34,278 bases of DNA. Source: Opitutia bacterium Tous-C1TDCM. Its GTDB lineage: Bacteria > Verrucomicrobiota > Verrucomicrobiia > Opitutales > Opitutaceae. The notes under the pieces are model-generated. The model saw nothing but the letters and a program-made list of their open reading frames with translations, did not search any database and was not told where the DNA came from. This document shows positions 16,968-24,496 of the stretch, piece by piece. The stretch covers positions 1 to 34,278 of the forward strand of contig NEUS01000034.1 in the NCBI GenBank assembly GCA_002288455.1. The letters run 5' to 3'. Both the position numbers and the translations under genes were made by a program. The stretch's first letter is position 1; every line of letters starts with the position of its first letter.

Positions 16968-18383
16968 ATGAAAAACCGATCCTCGATTCCCACCCGCGAA
17001 GAGCGCGCCGCGCAGCGTCATTTGGCCCTCAGCCGCCGCCAGTTCCTGCGCGGACTCGGCGCCTGCGTGGCCTTGCCGGTATTCGAATCCGCGCTCCGGC
17101 CGATGGCGCAGGCGGCGACGGCCGGTGCGGCCGGCGGCATGGGCGTGACGGCGAGCGGCATGCCGCTGCGCATGGCGTTCGTGTATTTCCCGAACGGCGC
17201 GCACCAGGACAATTGGTGGCCGACCGGGGAGGGCGCCAACTTCCAGCTCGGCCGCACGATGCAGCCGCTGTTGCCGTTGCAGCAATCGATCCAGGTGCTC
17301 GGCGGCCTCGACCACAAGAACGCGACCGCGGGCAACGACGGCGCCGGCGACCATGCCCGGGCCAATGCCACGTTCCTGACCGGCGCGCGCGCGCGGAAAA
17401 CCGACAGCACCGATATCGAAGTCGGCATCTCCGTGGACCAGATCGCCGCGCAACGCATGGGCCATCTCACGCGTTTCTCCTCGCTCGAACTTTCCTGCGA
17501 CGCCGTGCGCAAGGCCGGACGTTGCGATTCCGGCTACTCCTGCGCCTACCAGTATAATCTCTCGTGGGCCTCGGCCTCGACGCCGATGGCGCCCGAGCCG
17601 AATCCGCGGCTTGTCTTCGAGCGCCTCTTCGGCGCCGGCGGCCCGGGCGAGCGGCAGAAGAATTTCCGCCTGCGGCAAGAGACGCAGAAATCGCTGCTCG
17701 ATTTCGTGCAGGAGGACGCGAAGGCGCTGCAACGCCAGCTCGGGCGCAGCGACCGGGAGAAACTCGACGAGTACCTGACGGGCCTGCGCGGCATCGAGGA
17801 GCGCATCGAGCGCGCGGAGAAGTTCGGCGAATTGCCGAATCCCCTGAGCGACACGCCGGCGGGCATTCCCGGCAACTACGGCGAGCACATGGACATCATG
17901 TACGAGTTGCTCGCGATGGCTTTCGAGACGGACTCGACGCGGGTGGCGACGCTGTTGCTTGCCGGCGACGGGACCAACCGCGCGTATCCGCAGATCGGGA
18001 TTCCGGAAGGTCACCACTACTGCTCCCACCACCGCAACGAGCCCGATCTGATGTCGAAGATCGCGCAGATCGACCTGTACTACATGCAGCACTTCGCGCG
18101 TTTCCTGCAGCGCCTGGACAAGAAGAAGGACGCCGACGGCAAATCGATCCTCCAGAATTCGATGATCGTGTACGGCTGCGGCAATTCCGACGGCAACCGC
18201 CACACGCATCACAACCTGCCCATCGTCCTCGCGGGCGGCGGCGGCGGCACCTTCAAGCCCGGCCGGCACGTGAAACTCGGCGGGCAGCCGATGAGCAATC
18301 TCTTCCTTTCGATGACGGACCGCATGGGCGTGGCGGATTTGCCGCGGATCGGCGACTCGAGCGGCCGCGTGACGGCGGTTTGA
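16968..18383 (+). CDS. Tat-exported DUF1552 protein
   Basis: A 471-residue protein with a twin-arginine signal (LSRRQFLRGLGACVALP), so it is exported folded, probably with a cofactor or metal. The rest matches DUF1552: RMAFVYFPNGAHQDNWWP, the GGLDHKNA segment, GDHARANATFLTGA, DIEVGISVDQ, and His-rich stretches (GHHYCSHHRNE and NRHTHHNLPIVLAGG) that could bind metal. The fold recalls sulfatase/alkaline-phosphatase-like DUF1501 proteins. It lies 50 bp downstream of the di-haem PSCyt gene, and this pairing recurs in Planctomycetes and Verrucomicrobia, so the two probably act together in the periplasm. The function is unknown. Confidence 0.9.
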   Translation: MKNRSSIPTREERAAQRHLALSRRQFLRGLGACVALPVFESALRPMAQAATAGAAGGMGVTASGMPLRMAFVYFPNGAHQDNWWPTGEGANFQLGRTMQPLLPLQQSIQVLGGLDHKNATAGNDGAGDHARANATFLTGARARKTDSTDIEVGISVDQIAAQRMGHLTRFSSLELSCDAVRKAGRCDSGYSCAYQYNLSWASASTPMAPEPNPRLVFERLFGAGGPGERQKNFRLRQETQKSLLDFVQEDAKALQRQLGRSDREKLDEYLTGLRGIEERIERAEKFGELPNPLSDTPAGIPGNYGEHMDIMYELLAMAFETDSTRVATLLLAGDGTNRAYPQIGIPEGHHYCSHHRNEPDLMSKIAQIDLYYMQHFARFLQRLDKKKDADGKSILQNSMIVYGCGNSDGNRHTHHNLPIVLAGGGGGTFKPGRHVKLGGQPMSNLFLSMTDRMGVADLPRIGDSSGRVTAV

Positions 18384-18390
18384 GCCCACG

Positions 18391-18555
18391 TTCCGCAGTT
18401 CAATTTCCACCACGAAGACACAGAGCACACAGAGAAAAGCAGTTGGATGCATAGGTGGCTCGGACGACCGACTCACCACGCAGGTGGCCCGATTCCACGC
18501 ATTTTCAGCCGGGTTGTCTCCGTGGTCTCCGTGTCTCCGTGGTTCAACTGCGGAA
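18391..18555. repeat. inverted intergenic repeat (cacagag/cacggag type) with matched outer ends
   Basis: The left end ttccgcagttcaa leads into ccacgaagacacagag-type units. The right end, in reverse complement, reads ttccgcagttgaa followed by ccacggagacacggag-type units. The arms are ~40-45 bp and surround ~70 bp of unique sequence. It lies between the convergent DUF1552 and typA genes. The same unit family, less regular, is seen at 399-565. It resembles a small non-coding mobile element in outline, but no target-site duplication was found. Confidence 0.7.
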
Positions 18556-18622
18556 TCCAGGTTGATCCCCGCGGACGGTCGGCGCGGGAGTGTCTCCGCG
18601 GCGGCGCCCGCTGAACGGAGGC

Positions 18623-18653
18623 AAAAAAAGGGCCGCCCGGTGAAGGGCGGCCC
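18623..18653 (-). terminator. intrinsic terminator of typA
   Basis: On the minus strand a 9-bp GC stem (gggccgccc / gggcggccc) with a 6-nt loop is followed by seven T. It lies 26 bp past the typA stop codon. Confidence 0.92.
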
Positions 18654-18679
18654 GAGAACGGGACGAAAAACGCGACGGC

Positions 18680-20506
18680 TCAGTCCGCCTTGTTCTTCTG
18701 GGATTTCGAGGCCTTCTGGCGCTCGCCGTTGTTGAGGATGCGTTTGCGGAGACGCAGGTTCTTCGGCGTGACCTCGACGAATTCGTCGGAGGCGATGTAT
18801 TCGATCGCGCGCTCGAGCGAGAGCTTGGTCGCGGGCGTGAGGCCGGCGGCGACGCCTTCGCCCTGGGAGCGGAAGTTGGTGAGCTTCTTTTCGCGGACGG
18901 CGTTGCAGGCGATGTCTTCGTTGCGGGGATTTTCGCCGACGATCATGCCTTCGTAAACCTGCTCGCCGGGGCCGCAGAAGAGTTTGCCGCGTTCCTGCAC
19001 CATGAGGAGAGCGTAGGTCGTGGTCTCGCCGGCTTCCGTCGCGATGAGGGTGCCGGTGATGCGGGTGAGGACTTCGCCGGCGTAGGGGCCGTATTCCTTG
19101 AACAAATGGCTGAGCACGCCGCGGCCGCTGGTGGCGTTGACGACGTCGATTTCCATGCCGATGAGGCCGCGGGTCGTGATCGTGGCTTCGATCATGGTGG
19201 AGTGCGAATGCTTCTCCATGTTCGTGAGCTGGCCCTTGCGGTTGGCGAGATTCTGCATGATCGCGCCGACGCACTCGTCCGGCACTTCGATCCAGACGGT
19301 CTCGTACGGCTCGTGGCGTTTGCCGTCGACGATCTTCTCGATGACGGTCGGGCGGGAGACGAGGAGCTCGAAGCCTTCGCGGCGCATCGTCTCGACGAGG
19401 ACGGCGACCTGCATGGCGCCGCGGGCCTTGACGTTGAAGATGCCGGCTTTGTCGGAGTCCTCGATCTGGATCGAGACGTTGACCTTGAGTTCGCGCATCA
19501 GGCGCTCGCGGAGCTGGCGGGAGGTGACGAGCTTGCCTTCCTGGCCGACGAGCGGGCCGTCGTTGACGGCAAACTGCATCTCGAGGGTCGGCGGATCGAT
19601 CTGCGTGAAGGGCAGGGCGTGGCCGGCTTCGTCGACGGTGAGGGTATCGCCGATGTCGACGTCCTCGAAGCCGGCGATGCCGACGATGTTGCCGGCGACG
19701 GCGGAATCCGTTTCGCGGGTGCCGAGACCGGTGAACTCGAAGATCTTCGTGATCTTGGCGCGGACGCGTTTGTGGTCGGAATGGCGGATGACGAACACGG
19801 TATCGCCGATCTTGGCGGTTCCGCCGAGGATCTTGCCGACGGCGATACGGCCGACGTAGTCGCTCCAATCGATGTTGGAAACGAGCATGTGGAAAGGCTC
19901 GTCCGGCTTGGCGAAGGGCGGCGGCACGTGGTCGAGGATCGTCTGGAAGAGGGGCGTCATGTCCTTCTTCTCTTCGCCGAGGTGGTACATCATGTAGCCG
20001 TCGCGGCCGGAGCCGTACACGACCGGGGCGTCGAACTGTTCCTCGGTGGCGTTGAGCTCCATGAGGAGTTCGAGCACCTTGTCGTACATCTTGGCGGGTT
20101 CGGCGTTGTCGCGGTCGATCTTGTTGATGACGATGACGACCTTGAGGCCGTGGGCGAGGGCCTTGCGGAGCACGAAGCGGGTCTGGGCCTGGGGACCGTC
20201 GTAGGCGTCGATCACGAGGAGCACGCCGTCGACCATGCGGAGGGCGCGTTCGACTTCGCCGCCGAAGTCGGCGTGGCCGGGGGTGTCGACGATGTTGACG
20301 ATCTTGTCCTTCCAGTGAACGGACGTGTTCTTCGCCTTGATCGTGATGCCCTTTTCCTTTTCGAGGTCCATGGAATCCATGGCGCGCACCTGGACCTGCT
20401 GGTTGGCTCGGTAGACACCGCCTTCCTTGAGCAGTTGGTCGACGAGGGTGGTCTTCCCGTGGTCGACGTGGGCGATGATGGCGATGTTACGGATGCTCTG
20501 GTTCAT
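18680..20506 (-). CDS. typA: ribosome-associated GTPase TypA/BipA
   Basis: A translational GTPase related to EF-G and LepA that helps 50S assembly and growth under stress, such as cold. From this ATG it has 608 residues, normal for the family. G1 is AHVDHGKT (12-19), followed by the effector region (GITIKAKNTS), G3 DTPGHADFGGEVER and G4 NKIDR. Domains II, III and V follow, and the BipA-specific C-terminal domain ends in the basic tail LRKRILNNGERQKASKSQ. A GTG three codons upstream is an alternative start. No Shine-Dalgarno sequence is seen. It ends at its own terminator and is divergent from the hydrolase gene. Confidence 0.98.
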   Translation of the reverse strand: MNQSIRNIAIIAHVDHGKTTLVDQLLKEGGVYRANQQVQVRAMDSMDLEKEKGITIKAKNTSVHWKDKIVNIVDTPGHADFGGEVERALRMVDGVLLVIDAYDGPQAQTRFVLRKALAHGLKVVIVINKIDRDNAEPAKMYDKVLELLMELNATEEQFDAPVVYGSGRDGYMMYHLGEEKKDMTPLFQTILDHVPPPFAKPDEPFHMLVSNIDWSDYVGRIAVGKILGGTAKIGDTVFVIRHSDHKRVRAKITKIFEFTGLGTRETDSAVAGNIVGIAGFEDVDIGDTLTVDEAGHALPFTQIDPPTLEMQFAVNDGPLVGQEGKLVTSRQLRERLMRELKVNVSIQIEDSDKAGIFNVKARGAMQVAVLVETMRREGFELLVSRPTVIEKIVDGKRHEPYETVWIEVPDECVGAIMQNLANRKGQLTNMEKHSHSTMIEATITTRGLIGMEIDVVNATSGRGVLSHLFKEYGPYAGEVLTRITGTLIATEAGETTTYALLMVQERGKLFCGPGEQVYEGMIVGENPRNEDIACNAVREKKLTNFRSQGEGVAAGLTPATKLSLERAIEYIASDEFVEVTPKNLRLRKRILNNGERQKASKSQKNKAD

Positions 20507-20693
20507 GGCGGACACTTGCTATGGTTGGAAAAAAGAGTCCCACCGTGCTCCGCGGCCGAGGCGAAGGCAAGGCCTAAGCCGGCGGGATGCGTTGAGCGTT
20601 CAAAATCGGGGATTGAAAGGCGGACTTGTCCCGGCGCGTCGCGGCCGGGAAGCGGCTCGTTTTTGGCGGGGCATCTGCTTCAACGGGAGGACG

Positions 20694-21956
20694 ATGAAAC
20701 ACGGGTGCTTTCGAATCGGATTCGCGTTGCTGCTGGGCTCGGTGGGTTTGCGCGGGGCGGAAACACCGTTGCCGATGACGACGCCGGCGGCGGCCGGGAT
20801 GGCGGCGGCGCAACTGGACGGGTTGCACGCGCGGCTGGCGGAGGAAGTGGCCGGCGGACGCTATTCGGGTTTCGTGACCTTGGTCGCGCGGGACGGAAAG
20901 ATCGTCGATTGGCGGGCCCATGGTTGGGCCGACGTCGAGGCGAAGCGGCCGATGACGAAGGACGCGATCGTGCGGATCTATTCGATGACGAAGATCGTGA
21001 CGACGGTGGCGGCGCTGATGCTCGTCGAGGAAGGGAAACTGAAGCTGACGGATCCGGTGGAGCTTTACCTGCCGGCGTTGAAGAACCGGCAGGTTTACGT
21101 GAGCGGCCCGGCGGAGGCGCCGGTCCTCGAACCCGCGCAGCGGCCGATGACGGTGGTCGAGTTGCTCACGCACACGGCGGGTTACTATTACGACGAGCCA
21201 TGGTCGGCGGAGCCGGTGCCGAGCGCGCTGATGACGAAGGCGAAGCTATGGGAAGCGGCGGATCTCGACGACTTCGTGCGGCGATTGGCGGCGGTGCCGT
21301 TGCACCAGCAGCCGGGGACGAAATTCCGCTACGGCATCCACACGGATTTGGTCGGGGCGGTCGTGGAGAAGGTTTCGGGCCAGCGGATCGAGGCGTTTTT
21401 CCAGCAACGGATTTTCGGTCCCTTGGGGATGAAGGACACGGCCTTCCACGTGCCGGCCGAGAAGCGCGGGCGGATGGCGACGCTGTACGCCTATGCCGAC
21501 GGCAAGGCCAAGGTCGCGCGGCCGTTGGTCGAGGAAGCGGCGCCGGCGCAGGGTCTGAAGAGTGCGGGCGGCGGGTTGCACAGCACGGCGGCGGATTATG
21601 TCCGGTTCGCGCAAGCGCTGCTGAACGGCGGTGAATTCGACGGCGTGCGTTTGCTCGGCCGCAAGACCGTGGAATTGATGGTGCAGAACCGGCTCGTCGG
21701 CCTCGCGGACCCGCATCCGTTTGCGAGCAAGGAACTGGGTTTCGGGCTCGGGGTGCGCATGATCACGAATCTCGGGGCGAGCCGGCATCTGGGTTCGCCG
21801 GGGATGTTCGGCTGGGACGGGGCGGCGACCACGCTGGTGTGGATGGATCCGAAGGAACGCCTCGTATCCATTCTCCTGACGCAGCATTTTCCCTACAACG
21901 AAGGGGACATCTTCGCGACCTTCATGAACGGCGTGTACAGCGCGGTGGGAAAGTGA
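20694..21956 (+). CDS. secreted serine hydrolase of the beta-lactamase class C / esterase family
   Basis: A 420-residue protein with an N-terminal signal peptide (cleavage near LRGAE) and a PF00144-type fold. The nucleophile motif SxxK is S97-M-T-K100. The Tyr of the YxN-like motif is Y213 (FRYGIH), with Ile where Asn would be in true beta-lactamases. The KTG-like third motif is replaced by GMFGWDGAATT. HTAGYYYDEPW and GPLGMKDTAFHVP match EstB-like esterases and carboxypeptidases better than AmpC. It is probably a periplasmic esterase or peptidase of unknown substrate. GGGAGG precedes the ATG with short spacing. An upstream open frame overlaps typA and is not used. Confidence 0.9.
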   Translation: MKHGCFRIGFALLLGSVGLRGAETPLPMTTPAAAGMAAAQLDGLHARLAEEVAGGRYSGFVTLVARDGKIVDWRAHGWADVEAKRPMTKDAIVRIYSMTKIVTTVAALMLVEEGKLKLTDPVELYLPALKNRQVYVSGPAEAPVLEPAQRPMTVVELLTHTAGYYYDEPWSAEPVPSALMTKAKLWEAADLDDFVRRLAAVPLHQQPGTKFRYGIHTDLVGAVVEKVSGQRIEAFFQQRIFGPLGMKDTAFHVPAEKRGRMATLYAYADGKAKVARPLVEEAAPAQGLKSAGGGLHSTAADYVRFAQALLNGGEFDGVRLLGRKTVELMVQNRLVGLADPHPFASKELGFGLGVRMITNLGASRHLGSPGMFGWDGAATTLVWMDPKERLVSILLTQHFPYNEGDIFATFMNGVYSAVGK

Positions 21957-21958
21957 GT

Positions 21959-22040
21959 TTGGAGTTGAGGGATGAGAGTTGAGAGACGGAGCGGGCGCGC
22001 CGGATCGATCTCTCAACCTTCAACTTTCAATTCTCAACTG
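21959..22040. repeat. inverted heptad repeat (agttgag/cttcaac type)
   Basis: The left arm carries heptads such as agtttgg, agttgag, ggatgag and agttgag. The right arm carries ctctcaa, ccttcaa, ctttcaa and ttctcaa. The inner ends form a perfect gttgagaga / tctctcaac dyad around a ~22-bp core (cggagcgggcgcgcc and on). It lies between the convergent hydrolase and YnbA-like genes. The right arm runs into the YnbA-like gene and supplies its TGA stop (22034-22036). Confidence 0.8.
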
Positions 22041-22663
22041 CCGCCGTCGGCTCGGGCCGGCGGCGACTCGGCGAGGGCGCGGCGGGCGCGGTTGACGACC
22101 GTCGCGACGAGCAGGGCGGCGGTGAGCCAGAGGGCGACGGGGAGCCACGATGACGTCGGGACGCCGAGGGCGGTGACGAGCGCGAGCACGCCGAAGACGG
22201 TGGCGCGGTCGCTCTTGCCCATGGGGCCGTCGTAACGGCGGGAGGCGCCGATCTGCAGGCCGACGACGCCGGTCATTTCACTGATGACGGCGAGCAAGCA
22301 GACGACGATCACGGCCGGGGCGGAGAAACCGGGCACGAGGGCGAGCGGGAGGTAGAGCGCGGTGTCGGCGGCGACGTCGCCGATCTCGTTGAGCACGGCG
22401 CCGAGGCGGGATTTCTGGCCGTGTTCGCGGGCGAGCATGCCGTCGATGGCGTTGAGGGCCATGCGGACAAAGAGGCAGGCCGGTAGCAAAAAGAGCGGCC
22501 AGCGGGCGGCGGGGTTGAGCGCGATGGCGGCGCCGACGGCGGCGGAGAGGAGGGCGGCGGCGACGGTGACTTGATTCGCGGTGACGCCGGCGGCGGCGAG
22601 GGCGCGCGTCGTCGGTCGCAGCAGGGCCTGGAACTTGGGTTTGAGGTCGTAGACGGAGGCCAT
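22034..22663 (-). CDS. CDP-alcohol phosphatidyltransferase, YnbA-like
   Basis: A 209-residue membrane enzyme that joins a CDP-diacylglycerol-type donor to an alcohol to make a phospholipid. About five to six hydrophobic helices are seen. The family motif DGxxARx8Gx3Dx3D is present as D74, G75, A78, R79, G88, N92, D96, with a further Asp at 100. The first of the final Asp pair is Asn (LNEIGDVAAD). I recall the same Asn in the E. coli YnbA subgroup, so this looks like a YnbA relative, not a main-line PgsA or PssA. The alcohol substrate is unknown. It is the last gene of a same-strand cluster with CdsA-like and PlsC-like genes. Confidence 0.88.
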   Translation of the reverse strand: MASVYDLKPKFQALLRPTTRALAAAGVTANQVTVAAALLSAAVGAAIALNPAARWPLFLLPACLFVRMALNAIDGMLAREHGQKSRLGAVLNEIGDVAADTALYLPLALVPGFSAPAVIVVCLLAVISEMTGVVGLQIGASRRYDGPMGKSDRATVFGVLALVTALGVPTSSWLPVALWLTAALLVATVVNRARRALAESPPARADGGS

Positions 22664-22680
22664 GCGGGGCGCGGAGCGCG

Positions 22681-22860
22681 GTTGAAAGGTGAAGGTTGAA
22701 AGTTGAAAGACCGGACTGCCGAGCGGCGGAAAAGGCGGAAGGCGAAAGGCGGAAGTCGGAATGAGTAGGGCGGGAACTGGGAGCGGGGCCGGGCTGCGAT
22801 TGGGTTTTCCGAAGTTCGCCGGATCGGTCTCTCAACTCTCAGCTCTCAACGCTCAACTCC
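22681..22860. repeat. composite inverted heptad repeat with an inner repeat of another unit
   Basis: The outer left arm (22681-22710) has gttgaaa-type heptads and the outer right arm (about 22829-22860) has their reverse complement (ctctcaa, gctcaac). Both are followed inward by related sequence (gaccggactgccga and gaccgatccggcga, read from each side). Inside, 22723-22768 holds a second series of heptads (aggcgga, aggcgaa, aggcgga, agtcgga). It fills the whole spacer between the CdsA-like and YnbA-like genes, which are in the same direction. Confidence 0.75.
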
Positions 22861-22864
22861 ATCA

Positions 22865-23806
22865 TCACGTATAGCAGTAGCGCACGACGTGGAAGAAGAC
22901 GGGGGCGGCGAAGCAGATGGAGTCGATACGGTCCATCACGCCGCCGTGGCCGGCGATGAGGTTGCCGTAGTCTTTGACGCCGCGGTCGCGTTTGATGGCG
23001 GACATCACGAGGCCGCCGAAGAAACCCATGAGCGTGATGCCGAGGGAAAACAGCGCCGCCTGCCACGGCGCGAACGGCGTGGCCCACCAGAGGGCGGCGC
23101 CGACGGCGGAGGCGGAGAGCACGCCGCCGACGAAGCCTTCCCAGGTTTTGCTCGGGCTGAGGACGGGCGCGATTTTCCGGCGGCCGCAGAGTTTGCCCCA
23201 GACGTATTGGAGCACGTCGCTCAGTTGGACGATGATGAGGAAGAAGAGGAGGAGCCGGGCGTTGCCGTTTTCGAAATTCGGGATCTGCAGCATGAGCAAC
23301 GCGGGTACGTGGCTCACGCAGTACACGCAGACCATGAGCGCCCATTGGGTGCGGGCGGTGCGGGCGAGGAAGTCGGCGGTCTCGCCGGCGAGCGCGCTGC
23401 GGATCGGCACGAAGAGGAAAGCGTAAACCGGAATGAAGATGGAGAAGAGGCCGTACCAATCCCGCGCGACCAAGACATATTGGACCGGCGTAATGACGAA
23501 GAAGGCCCAGAACAGCGTGCGGTGATCGGCGGCGCGGGTCGGGGCGAGGGTGATGAATTCGCGCAGGGCGAAGAACGAGAGCAGACCGAAGAGAACAACG
23601 GTGCCGATTTCCCCGATGGCCAGGGCGACGGCGACGATCGCGACCATGGCCCACCAGGCGCGGACGCGGGCGTCGAGGTTGGCGACGACGTTGCTCGGTT
23701 GGCCGGCGGGCTGGCGGCTTTTCAGGACGGCGGTGACCACGCTCGCGAGCGCGAGCAGGGCGCCGATGCCGCCGAGCAAAGAGAGCGTGAGACGATCGTT
23801 CAACAT
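22865..23806 (-). CDS. phosphatidate cytidylyltransferase, CdsA/YnbB-like
   Basis: A 313-residue polytopic membrane protein of the CdsA family, which makes CDP-diacylglycerol from CTP and phosphatidic acid. About eight hydrophobic segments are seen. The signature begins LSPSKTWEGFVGG and continues through SAIKRDRGVKDYGNLIAGHGG to VMDRIDSICFAAPVFF, the conserved catalytic end of the family. The APVFFHVVRY ending and the neighbour genes recall E. coli YnbB more than the housekeeping CdsA. It could supply the donor for the YnbA-like enzyme 202 bp downstream. The spacer to plsC upstream is 60 bp and includes a short repeat. Confidence 0.92.
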   Translation of the reverse strand: MLNDRLTLSLLGGIGALLALASVVTAVLKSRQPAGQPSNVVANLDARVRAWWAMVAIVAVALAIGEIGTVVLFGLLSFFALREFITLAPTRAADHRTLFWAFFVITPVQYVLVARDWYGLFSIFIPVYAFLFVPIRSALAGETADFLARTARTQWALMVCVYCVSHVPALLMLQIPNFENGNARLLLFFLIIVQLSDVLQYVWGKLCGRRKIAPVLSPSKTWEGFVGGVLSASAVGAALWWATPFAPWQAALFSLGITLMGFFGGLVMSAIKRDRGVKDYGNLIAGHGGVMDRIDSICFAAPVFFHVVRYCYT

Positions 23807-23816
23807 GGGGGAGGTG

Positions 23817-23847
23817 CCGCAAGAAGGCGCAGAAGGCGCAAAGGAGC
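23817..23847. repeat. short tandem repeat (gaaggcgca)
   Basis: Two copies of gaaggcgca in tandem plus degenerate flanking units (gccgcaa, aaggagcgg) occupy the plsC-cdsA spacer. The unit is about 9 nt here, not 7. It is shorter than the other intergenic repeats and has no inverted partner that I can see. Confidence 0.5.
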
Positions 23848-23866
23848 GGAGATCGCGGCGGCAAAC

Positions 23867-24475
23867 TCAGGTCGGGCCGCGGAGGGCGGCGACGGCGGCG
23901 CGGGCACGGGCGAGGAACGCGTTTTTGTTTTCCTTCGGATCGAAGGCGAGGACGGGGCCGGTGCGGACGGCGCCGAGCAGCGGCACGGGGAGGAATTCCC
24001 CTTTCGGCAAGATGCGGTTCAGGTTGTCGAGGAGAACGGGCACGAGCGGGATCGACGGGCGGCCGCGGGCTAGGTGGTGCAGGCCGGATTTGAATTCGCC
24101 GAGAGTGCCGTCGGGGCTGCGCGTGCCTTCGGGAAACACGATCAAGGTGGCGCCGGCGTCGAGGGCGGCGAGCATGGGCTCGAGGGGATTGGTGGCGACG
24201 GTGACGCGTTGGCGTTCGATCAAGACCGCGCGGAAAACGGTGCCCGCGAGCCAACGCCGGAACGGCGTCGCTTCCCAGTAATCGCGGCCCGCGACCGGGC
24301 GCGTGCGGGCGCGGAGGGCGGGTGGCAACGCGGCCCAGATGACCGCGAAATCGAGATGGCTGGAGTGGTTCGCGAAGAGAATGCAGGGCCCGGCGGGCAA
24401 TTCCGCCGCGGGCAATTCGCGCACCCCGCAGAGGAGGCGGATCCCGCGGGCGACGGCGTCACGGCCCAACGACAT
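23867..24475 (-). CDS. 1-acyl-glycerol-3-phosphate acyltransferase (PlsC-like)
   Basis: A 202-residue PlsC-family acyltransferase that acylates lysophosphatidic acid to phosphatidic acid at the membrane. The catalytic HX4D motif is H37-SSHL-D42 (NHSSHLDF), and the substrate motif FPEGTRS is at 114-120. The short length and single N-terminal hydrophobic segment are normal. It lies upstream of cdsA-like and ynbA-like genes on the same strand and 21 bp downstream of the esterase gene, so the cluster could make a phospholipid from lysophosphatidate in three steps. A different acceptor is possible. Confidence 0.92.
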   Translation of the reverse strand: MSLGRDAVARGIRLLCGVRELPAAELPAGPCILFANHSSHLDFAVIWAALPPALRARTRPVAGRDYWEATPFRRWLAGTVFRAVLIERQRVTVATNPLEPMLAALDAGATLIVFPEGTRSPDGTLGEFKSGLHHLARGRPSIPLVPVLLDNLNRILPKGEFLPVPLLGAVRTGPVLAFDPKENKNAFLARARAAVAALRGPT

Positions 24476-24496
24476 AACGCAAACCGCGCCGGCGCC

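Noticed and set aside
13036-19868. Very long antisense open frames (over 1000 codons) across dgt, the PSCyt, DUF1552 and typA genes
   Set aside because: They are Arg/His/Gly-rich mirror frames of well-identified genes in GC-rich DNA. The same holds for 2659-5091 and 28023-30704.
20694-21956. Antibiotic-resistance beta-lactamase
   Set aside because: The SxxK serine is present, but the YxN Asn and KTG motifs are not those of true class C enzymes; an esterase or peptidase is more likely.
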